From assembly GCA_002329545.1 (NCBI GenBank), contig DCTJ01000014.1, positions 1,929-10,852 of the forward strand: a DNA stretch of 8,924 nucleotides. Direction: 5' to 3'. Shown one piece after another: positions 1 to 5,941 of the stretch. Source of the DNA: Candidatus Omnitrophica bacterium UBA1443 (GTDB lineage: Bacteria > Omnitrophota > Omnitrophia > Omnitrophales > Aquincolibacteriaceae). The translations under genes were made by a program, and so were the position numbers. The stretch's first letter is position 1, and the number at the start of each line of letters is the position of its first letter. The notes below the pieces were generated by a model that worked only from the letters and a program-made list of their open reading frames with translations, had not been told where the DNA came from and searched no databases.

Positions 1-1
1 C

Positions 2-1750
2 TTGAAGAGCCGCGCTCCCGCGAGTATCGCCGCCGTCGGATTCGCGCTCACGGCTTATCCGGTGGGCGTGGAGCGGGGATGGATGGAGCGGGGAAAGGCC
101 CTCGAATTGACCCGGAGGACACTTGAGTTTTTCTTAAATCACGCTGACCAGGAGCGGGGATTTTTTTATCATTTTCTCGATCTGGAAACTGGGAAGCGCG
201 CGGGAAAATCCGAGCTGTCTCCGATTGATACGGCGCTTTTCATCGCGGGAGCCATTTTTGCCGCCGAGTATTACGGGGATCCGGGAATTCGTGATCTGGC
301 GCGACGTCTTTACGAGCGAGTCGATTTTCCGTGGATGACGAATCAGGGAAGGACCTTCGCGCTCGCGTGGTCTCCCGAAAGCGGGTTTAGCCGTCTGCGG
401 TGGGACCATTTTGACGAGTCGCTTCTTTTGTATGTGCTCGCGATCGGCGCTCCGGGAAAACCGTTGCCGCCGGAAGTCTGGAAGGCAATTCGCCGTCCCG
501 TCGGTAGTTACCGGAATTACCGGTTGATCCAGATGCCGCCGCTTTTTACGCACCAGTATCCGCAGATTTGGCTGGATCTGAAAAACAAAAATGACGGGTT
601 CGCGGATTATTTTGAAAACTCGGTTCGCGCGACGCTTGCCAACAAGGCGTTTTGTGAAGATCAGTCGGGGAAGTACCGGACTTATGCCGAAGGTTTTTGG
701 GGACTGAGCGCTTCCGACGGGCCGGCGGGTTACAAGGCTTACGGGGCGCCCCCGGGATGGAGCGTGGCCCACGACGGGACGATTGCTCCGACGGCTTGTG
801 GTTCTTCGATCGTGTTCACGCCCGAGGCGTCCGTGGAATGTCTGAAGCGGATCCGTGAACGCTACGGTGACAAGATGTGGGGCCGTTACGGCTTCGCGGA
901 CGCGATGAACAGGGATCAGAACTGGGCGAGTGACCGGGTCATTGGAATCGACCAGGGCGCCTTGTTGCTTATGATTGAAAATCACAGGACCGGTCTTGTT
1001 TGGAAAACGATGACGCGAAATGAATGGATTCGCGCCGCGCTATCCAAAGTCGGGTTTAGGGACGGGAGTATGGAGCTCCCGTGGCCGGATCCTCCGGTTT
1101 ATGCCGCGCCTTACGTGGAAAATGGAATTCAGGTGGACGCGATGCTTCGCGACTGGAGCTCGGGGGAGGCGATTTTCTTGAATCCTGAAGACCACGTCGA
1201 ATCGGGCCACTTTGCCGGGCCGAAAGATCTTTCCGCGAAAATCCGAATGGCGTGGAATGAGCGGTACCTTTTTTTTGTCGCGCAGGTGACGGATGATGAT
1301 TTAATCATGAGACGGCGCGGCAAGGACATCTGGCGCGATGATTTGATGGAGTTTTATGTGGACCCGGAAGGCGATGGTTTTTACTGGGGTTCTCGGAGTG
1401 ATTATCAGTTCGGGTTCCGGGCCGGGGCCGGGGACGCGAATGTCGAGAGCTGGTCCTGGTTTCAGGGGGGAGAATCGCCCATCACGGAAGGGAAAGCGAT
1501 GGCGGTTTCTTACACGGACGCCCAGGGCTACATCATTGAAGGGGCTCTCCGGTGGGAGGCCCTCGGGATCTTTCCGAAACCCGGGATGACTGTCCGGCTG
1601 TCGCCTGCCGTTCATGATATTGACCGAAAAAAGGGAGACGCGAAACTGGTCTGGTTTTTTCGTAACGAAAAGGAATATCAGAGATTTGAACTTGGCAAAG
1701 TGATCTTGAGTCCGTCAGCAAAAACAGGTGAGGCCTTTCAGGGTGAATGA
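2..1750 (+). CDS. Glycoamylase-domain glycan hydrolase with C-terminal CBM9-like domain (5' partial)
   Basis: Probable secreted or periplasmic glycoside hydrolase acting on a glucan. Residues about 1-350 (numbered from the first in-window codon) match the COG5368 / PF10091 glycoamylase fold: VERGW at 23-27, GFFYHFLD at 53-60, SPIDTALFIAGA at 73-84, RWDHFDESLLLY at 133-144, PPLFTHQYPQIWLD at 179-192, YFENSVRATLA at 203-213, EGFWGLSASDGPAGYKAYGAPPG at 230-252, DGTIAPTA at 258-265 and GIDQGALLLMIEN at 315-327. E139, E230 and E326 are the best candidates for important acidic residues. Residues about 375-568 look like a CBM9/DOMON-type beta-sandwich (IQVDAMLRDW, IWRDDLMEFYVDP, GYIIEGALRWEALG). The TTG at position 2 is probably not the true start: the family normally has tens more residues plus a signal peptide upstream, so the gene is cut by the window edge. 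Known relatives include GH144 beta-1,2-glucanases, but the substrate here is inferred. The stop overlaps the next gene, implying cotranscription. Confidence 0.88.
   Translation: MKSRAPASIAAVGFALTAYPVGVERGWMERGKALELTRRTLEFFLNHADQERGFFYHFLDLETGKRAGKSELSPIDTALFIAGAIFAAEYYGDPGIRDLARRLYERVDFPWMTNQGRTFALAWSPESGFSRLRWDHFDESLLLYVLAIGAPGKPLPPEVWKAIRRPVGSYRNYRLIQMPPLFTHQYPQIWLDLKNKNDGFADYFENSVRATLANKAFCEDQSGKYRTYAEGFWGLSASDGPAGYKAYGAPPGWSVAHDGTIAPTACGSSIVFTPEASVECLKRIRERYGDKMWGRYGFADAMNRDQNWASDRVIGIDQGALLLMIENHRTGLVWKTMTRNEWIRAALSKVGFRDGSMELPWPDPPVYAAPYVENGIQVDAMLRDWSSGEAIFLNPEDHVESGHFAGPKDLSAKIRMAWNERYLFFVAQVTDDDLIMRRRGKDIWRDDLMEFYVDPEGDGFYWGSRSDYQFGFRAGAGDANVESWSWFQGGESPITEGKAMAVSYTDAQGYIIEGALRWEALGIFPKPGMTVRLSPAVHDIDRKKGDAKLVWFFRNEKEYQRFELGKVILSPSAKTGEAFQGE
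1124..1705 (+). other. CBM9-like carbohydrate-binding domain within the hydrolase gene
   Basis: This is the C-terminal 190 or so residues of the hydrolase, after a proline-rich linker (LPWPDPPVYAAPYVENG, around residues 359-375). The pattern opens with a VDA-LRDW strand. It continues with an aromatic-rich strand pair (IRMAWNERYLFFVAQVTDDDL), a W-RDDLMEFYVDP segment and a GYIIEGALRWEALG segment. It ends with VRLSPAVHDID and WFFRNEKEYQRFELGKVIL. This order is typical of CBM9-like modules that follow catalytic domains and bind sugar chain ends. The assignment is by pattern recognition only. Confidence 0.7.
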
Positions 1751-2385
1751 TGAAAAAAAGTAATCCGAAGCAATCCAGGGTGAAAAGCGGGAAACAGCCT
1801 TCTGGTCTCAATATCGGAAAAATTGTGAGGGAGCTTCGCGAGGAGGCTGGACTTTCGGGGGCAGAGCTTTGCCGGCGATCCGGAGGACTTGATAGCAAGA
1901 CTCTAACGGCGGTTGAAAAGGGACGAATCAAAAATCCCTCAATCACGACGCTGGAATATCTGGCCCGGGGGCTGGGAATGACCATCAGTGGAATTTTTAA
2001 AAGGGCGGAGCTTCTGCAGGAAAAACATTTTTACTTCGGAAATCAGAAAGGGGTCTCGAGGACGGAATTTATCGCTCGGGGTGTTCAGTTGGTATCGTTT
2101 ACTCCTTTTTCCCGAGAATTTTTTTGCGGCAAGGTGATCCTTGAAACGGGGAAAAGTTTTGACCACTCCCTGCTGGGACATAAGGGCGTTTTTTTTATAC
2201 AGATACTTGTGGGCCAGGTGGAGGGCGTCCTGGAAGGGAAGAAAGTGTTTTTGAAAGAGGGAGAAAGTCTTTATTCAAAAGGAGATATGGTTTTTAATCT
2301 TAAAAATTTGCACCAGCGATCCGCGGCGCTTCTGCTTGTGACGGTCCCGTCGTGCATCGCTTTCGGGAACCCTCTTTTATCTTGA
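1747..2385 (+). CDS. XRE-family transcriptional regulator with cupin sensor domain
   Basis: Likely cytoplasmic DNA-binding regulator of 212 aa. After a basic N-terminal tail, residues 23-82 form an XRE/Cro-CI helix-turn-helix (IGKIVRELREEAGLSGAELCRRSG, then SKTLTAVEKGRIKNPSITTLEYLARGLGMTISGIF). Residues about 115-200 form a small cupin barrel (LLGHKGVFFIQILVGQVEGVLEGKKVFLKEGESLYSKGDMVFNLKN). The usual cupin metal-ligand histidines are mostly absent: the position expected to carry the last His reads GDMVFNL. Metal-independent ligand sensing is therefore more likely than enzymatic activity. The start overlaps the hydrolase stop (ATGATG; TGA at 1748-1750), so translation is probably coupled. A second ATG at 1750 is equally possible and sits better relative to AGGGTG at 1740-1745. 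XRE-cupin proteins often regulate their own operon and a neighbour; the ligand is unknown. Confidence 0.88.
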   Translation: MMKKSNPKQSRVKSGKQPSGLNIGKIVRELREEAGLSGAELCRRSGGLDSKTLTAVEKGRIKNPSITTLEYLARGLGMTISGIFKRAELLQEKHFYFGNQKGVSRTEFIARGVQLVSFTPFSREFFCGKVILETGKSFDHSLLGHKGVFFIQILVGQVEGVLEGKKVFLKEGESLYSKGDMVFNLKNLHQRSAALLLVTVPSCIAFGNPLLS

Positions 2386-2428
2386 TTGGATTACCCGGGA
2401 GCTGGGCTCAGCGGGTCATGGGTTCCCG
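2364..2428. repeat. Nested inverted repeat at the regulator / pump operon junction
   Basis: The outer arms are a perfect 9-bp inverted repeat, CGGGAACCC at 2364-2372 and GGGTTCCCG at 2420-2428. Inside lie ACCC (2393-2396) with GGGT (2413-2416), and GAGC-TGG-GCTC (2399-2409). The left outer arm falls inside the last codons of the XRE-cupin gene. No T-run follows the right arm, so it is not a canonical intrinsic terminator. It could be an operator for the adjacent regulator, an RNA structure separating the two transcription units, or chance. Confidence 0.4.
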
Positions 2429-2530
2429 CCTTGCAAATAAGGAAAGTAAAGTCTCCGGGGGCGGGGCCGATACAATAACACGTATGCAAACTGTGTCCGT
2501 TAGTGGTAAAATGTCGCCCATTAACTGCTT
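2386..2530 (+). promoter_or_regulatory. Intergenic region with candidate promoter for the efflux operon
   Basis: This is the only non-coding gap in the window. Two candidate -10 elements are visible. One is TACAAT at 2471-2476, which has no good -35 at 17 bp upstream. The other is the extended -10 TGGTAAAAT at 2504-2512, with a weak ATGCAA at 2484-2489 as -35 (17-bp spacer). The second would give a leader of only about 12 nt. No clear Shine-Dalgarno sequence precedes the ATG at 2531. TTGCAA at 2431-2436 resembles a -35 but is 34 bp from TACAAT, which is too far. The start site is therefore unresolved. Confidence 0.35.
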
Positions 2531-4444
2531 ATGAAAAACAATATTTTTACTTACATCACTGTTTTTTTCTGCTCCGTGTGGATTTTGCCTTCCACCCATG
2601 CCCAGAACAAGACGACGATGCCACAACCAGGCCTTTCTTATGTTGCTGGCCAGGACGCGTCGGGTGTCCCGGGGGTGGTCTCTGCCACGAAGGACGAATT
2701 TACGGTGACCCCAAAGAAAAAAAAGAACGAACCTCAGGATGAGAAAAATCCGAATGTTCAAGCGATTCAGGGGGAAACACCGGTCGCGACTCCTTTCCCG
2801 ATCCAGGTGAATTCGACGACCGATTCTGGAACTAAAGACGGGGCCATTGAACTTGCGATGGATCAGGCTCTGGAGTACCAGGTCAGAGCGATGCGGGAAG
2901 AAAGACAGCGGCAGATGCCGTACCTTGACCGGATGTATATCAAGACTTCGATCACGCCTCTCAAGGTGCAAAGAAGAGAGGAGTTTCTCCGGAGCGGGGC
3001 TAAAGATTTACCGGACCTTATCCAGCGCGCGAAATCCGTTCACACCCAGGCTAGGGCGGGGTATGAGAGTATTAATCTTTATCATCGTCGAATCCTTTAT
3101 GCCTTCCGGAAGCTTTTTCCGGAGGCGTCGATTTCCATCAATCAACGGGAAGGTGTGTTGAGTGGCAGTGCCTTTACGGGCCGGGACGGAAAATTTTCGC
3201 TTCGCCAGCCTATTTTTAACGGCGGAGTCCTCTGGAATACTTTTTTGCAGGAAAAATCCAGCCTTGAGGCCGCCAAAAAACAATATGACAAAATCATATC
3301 GGACCTTATTTTTGATCTTTCCCGCGCTTATTTCGAGTATCAGCGAACCCGACAAACGCTGGAGGAGCATGAGTCGGTTGTCGCGGAAATGAAAAAATAC
3401 GCGGATATGTCCGAAGAAAAATTCCGGATGAATCTGATCGCCGAAATTGAACATCTCAACGTCCAGTCGCTTTATTCCCAGATGCAATTTGATCTGGAGA
3501 ACGCGAAACAGGATTTTGAAATTTCAAAACTTGATATCCAGAGATTTCTGGATCTCTCTCCGGATGACACCATCAACCTGGCGACCACCTATGACCTTTC
3601 AATGATCCTTGACAAAACTCTGGCAACTGAGCCCGCTGGATCGACAGCCCTGTCGGAATGGGAAGGCGTGGCCCGACTTCTGGGTGAAGAATTGACTCCC
3701 GAGCTTCCCAAGATCATCGATCTTTCCTACGCTAATCGGCCGGAATTAAAAGTCGAAGCGGCCAAACTTCAGGTCACGCGACTTGGGGAGCGGATTCGAT
3801 GGGGTGAATTTCTTCCGAAAGCTTTTCTGACCTGGGAAGCTGGCAAACTGGGAGAGGCTTACCGGGGTATTTACATCTATGATGGTTACAAAGATGATCC
3901 GGATCTTAAACGCGAGTGGCGGCTCATGCTGGAACTGAACTGGAATGTCGCGGGCAACAAGGTCAGTTATACCTACGACAAGGATAAAAAGGCGCCGTCG
4001 ATCTCACAATATTTGGCGGGCGCGGGGACTCAAATCCGGAAGAATAATCTCAATATCGGGATTCTTGACGGACTGGACGCCTACGTTAACGTCAAGCAGG
4101 CTGAAGTGGACAAACTTAACCAGGTGGTAGAACTGGAAAAAGCCGAAAAGCAGGTCATTCAGGACGTCAAGCAGGCTTTTTATGATTACCAGAAATCTCT
4201 GATCCAGGTTCGCTCCACGACCAAACGGGCCAAATGGCGCGAAAGGCTTCGGGATCTCGCGAAGCACCGCCTGGAGCGGAAAGAAGTTGAGATCTCCGAA
4301 TACATGCAAGCGGAGGCGGATCTTGTCAGGGAGCGGGGAGATCTTCACCGGACTCTCAAGGATTATTATTCCGCAAAATCCGCACTCAATCATGCTGTCG
4401 GAATTCAGGACTACCTAAAACTGGAAGGAAGCCATGGAATCTAA
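2531..4444 (+). CDS. TolC-family outer-membrane efflux channel with extended N-terminus
   Basis: Outer-membrane exit duct of a tripartite exporter, 637 aa. Residues 1-24 are a classic signal peptide (MKNN, a hydrophobic core FTYITVFFCSVWILP, then THA before Q25). No lipobox is seen, so a lipid anchor is unlikely. Two outer-membrane efflux protein (OEP, PF02321) repeats follow. The first spans about 160-345 and includes the FSLRQPIFNGG strand at 222-232 and a long helix pair. The second spans about 395-625, with LMLELNWNVAGN at 465-476 and a long coiled-coil helix pair at 515-620. TolC homologues are usually about 420-500 aa. The excess here lies mainly in residues 25-160, a polar linker with a basic run (PKKKKNEPQDEKNP at 61-74) and then charged helical sequence. 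The adaptor gene begins inside its 3' end, so this is the first gene of the pump operon. The substrate cannot be read from the sequence. Confidence 0.9.
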   Translation: MKNNIFTYITVFFCSVWILPSTHAQNKTTMPQPGLSYVAGQDASGVPGVVSATKDEFTVTPKKKKNEPQDEKNPNVQAIQGETPVATPFPIQVNSTTDSGTKDGAIELAMDQALEYQVRAMREERQRQMPYLDRMYIKTSITPLKVQRREEFLRSGAKDLPDLIQRAKSVHTQARAGYESINLYHRRILYAFRKLFPEASISINQREGVLSGSAFTGRDGKFSLRQPIFNGGVLWNTFLQEKSSLEAAKKQYDKIISDLIFDLSRAYFEYQRTRQTLEEHESVVAEMKKYADMSEEKFRMNLIAEIEHLNVQSLYSQMQFDLENAKQDFEISKLDIQRFLDLSPDDTINLATTYDLSMILDKTLATEPAGSTALSEWEGVARLLGEELTPELPKIIDLSYANRPELKVEAAKLQVTRLGERIRWGEFLPKAFLTWEAGKLGEAYRGIYIYDGYKDDPDLKREWRLMLELNWNVAGNKVSYTYDKDKKAPSISQYLAGAGTQIRKNNLNIGILDGLDAYVNVKQAEVDKLNQVVELEKAEKQVIQDVKQAFYDYQKSLIQVRSTTKRAKWRERLRDLAKHRLERKEVEISEYMQAEADLVRERGDLHRTLKDYYSAKSALNHAVGIQDYLKLEGSHGI

Positions 4445-5939
4445 CGGAAAAGATCCGCAGGGTGGAAGGTTGCCGGATCAGAAAAACGCCAAGTCAAATC
4501 CCGATACGTTGAAAAACATAGCGGCCCGCCTGAAGAATCCCGGGGGAACGACCAGTCAGAATTTGAAGGAAAAAACGCCGGTTAGCGTTTCGCCAATCCG
4601 GATTTCTTCGCCGAAAGAACCCCGGAAACCTGTTGAACAGCCGTGGATCCTTCGTAATCTCAGGAAGGTGGTGATTCTGGCTGTTGTCGTGTTGGTGGTG
4701 TTTTTTGGCGCGCGCGCGATTGTTGGTTTTTTTCAGAAGACATCCAAGCCTTCCTTGCAGGAAACCATGCAACAACAGAGGCAGGCGCTGAAAGACGCTC
4801 CCGTGGCGGTCAAGGGGTTTAAAGTAGGACGGTTTAATTATGAAGACGCTCTCAATGTGCTCGGAACCATCAAGGGGGCCATGGAGGTCAAGTTGAGTTT
4901 TGAAGTGCCCGGCGTGATCAGCTCTATCAACTACCGGGAAGGGGAGCGGTACGAGGAAGGGGCGCTCCTGGTGTCGTTGAGGCAGGATGATATTCTCCTC
5001 CGGTTGAAACGGGCCCAGGCGGCGTTTAATAAAGCTGAAACCCAGGCCAAAGTCATCGAGAATGAAGTGGTTGAAAATGAAAAACTTCTCAGGATGGGCG
5101 CGATCCCTGCTTCTACCTTTGAAAAAAAGAAACTTGAACTGGATGCCGCGAAATTTGAAGCTGAAACTCAGCGTCTTGAAATGAAGGCGAACGAGGCGAT
5201 GCTCGAAAAATCCAACCTTTACGCGCCTTCCCCCGGAATGTTGGGTGGGTTAAATGTCCAGGAGGGAGAAAATGTCTCCCAGAGCACGCTGATCGGGATT
5301 CACATCAATACGGCGTTTGTTTACGCCGAGTTCGGGATCGTGGAGCGTGACGTCCAAAAGATTTCGGTGGGTCAGCGGGCGAAGGTGTTTGTGGACGCCT
5401 ATCCCGACAAAAATTTTGACGGCGTGATCGAGAATGTGGCGCCGCAGATTTCGGGGACGAGCCGTACGTCGACGGCCCGGATCCGGGTTGAAAATCCTGA
5501 GCGGTTGCTGATGCCGGGTATGTTCGCCCGTGTCCGGATTTTGCTTTATACCAAAAAAGATGCTTTGGTGGTTCCGACGGACGCGGTCCAGGGCGGTGAG
5601 GGAGAGAAATGGGTTTATGTGGTAAAACTTGACGATCCGGGGGGCGCGGCCATGAAAGCCGAAGAAGCTCTTCCGCGGGGCGGGTTGACCGGGCTGGCCG
5701 CGATGGCCATGAAAAAAACGCAGGGAACTTCTGAAGCGACCCAGCCTGAGGCCACTTCCCGAAAAAAAGAAGAGGGCTATGTGGAAAAACGGCCGATTAC
5801 GGTTGGTTACACACGGACGGATTATACGCAGATTGACGCGGGTATTACCGAAGGAGAGGTTGTTGTTCTTACCGGATTTGAGAGACTGGAGGATGCGAAG
5901 AAAGTCCGTCTGGTTGAAACCCAAGAAGCCGAACTCTGA
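4434..5939 (+). CDS. RND efflux periplasmic adaptor (membrane fusion protein)
   Basis: HlyD/AcrA-type adaptor of 501 aa that would bridge the RND permease and the TolC-like channel. A polar, proline-containing N-terminal tail (1-77) precedes one membrane segment (about 78-100, VVILAVVVLVVFFGARAIVG), so it is anchored in the inner membrane by a helix rather than by lipid. The lipoyl half-motifs are SSINYREGERYEEGALLVSL (163-182) and LYAPSPGMLGGLNVQEGENV (262-281). They flank an alpha-hairpin at about 184-260 with its tip near LLRMGAIPAS. The beta-barrel (about 290-375) includes VGQRAKVFVDAYPDKNFDGVIENVAPQI. The membrane-proximal domain starts near ALVVPTDAVQ. It is interrupted at 401-446 by a Gly/Ala/Lys-rich insertion and then resumes with VEKRPITVGYT and ITEGEVVVLTGFERLEDAKKVRL. 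A good ribosome site (GGAAGGAAG) precedes the ATG, which overlaps the channel gene by 11 nt. Confidence 0.93.
   Translation: MESNGKDPQGGRLPDQKNAKSNPDTLKNIAARLKNPGGTTSQNLKEKTPVSVSPIRISSPKEPRKPVEQPWILRNLRKVVILAVVVLVVFFGARAIVGFFQKTSKPSLQETMQQQRQALKDAPVAVKGFKVGRFNYEDALNVLGTIKGAMEVKLSFEVPGVISSINYREGERYEEGALLVSLRQDDILLRLKRAQAAFNKAETQAKVIENEVVENEKLLRMGAIPASTFEKKKLELDAAKFEAETQRLEMKANEAMLEKSNLYAPSPGMLGGLNVQEGENVSQSTLIGIHINTAFVYAEFGIVERDVQKISVGQRAKVFVDAYPDKNFDGVIENVAPQISGTSRTSTARIRVENPERLLMPGMFARVRILLYTKKDALVVPTDAVQGGEGEKWVYVVKLDDPGGAAMKAEEALPRGGLTGLAAMAMKKTQGTSEATQPEATSRKKEEGYVEKRPITVGYTRTDYTQIDAGITEGEVVVLTGFERLEDAKKVRLVETQEAEL
4665..4733 (+). other. Membrane anchor segment of the adaptor
   Basis: Residues about 78-100 are almost entirely Val, Ile, Leu, Ala and Phe. 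They are preceded by the basic stretch RNLRK, so the positive-inside rule places the 77-residue N-terminal tail in the cytoplasm and the rest in the periplasm. There is no cleavage motif or lipobox Cys after the segment. Confidence 0.75.
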
Positions 5940-5941
5940 AG

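Noticed and set aside
134..985. Antisense open frame of 283 codons opposite the hydrolase
   Set aside because: It lies entirely opposite a strongly family-matching gene. Its translation is Arg/Pro-rich with no recognisable domain, typical of a shadow frame.
1269..1276. Run of eight T within the hydrolase gene (a similar run at about 7385-7392 in the permease) as a programmed slippage site
   Set aside because: Both runs encode expected Phe residues in frame, and the downstream protein matches its family without a frame change.
2364..2428. Intrinsic terminator after the regulator gene
   Set aside because: The stems are GC-rich but the outer loop is 47 nt and no T-run follows the right arm, so the standard criteria fail.
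2352..2534. Short + strand frame of 60 codons bridging regulator and channel genes
   Set aside because: It starts inside the regulator gene in another frame, has no ribosome site, and includes the inverted repeat and promoter-like sequence. It does end on the ATGA of the channel start, but nothing in the peptide supports a gene.
5250..5924. Antisense open frame of 224 codons opposite the adaptor
   Set aside because: The composition (His, Arg, Asn, Phe rich) and absence of any domain mark it as a shadow of the adaptor gene.
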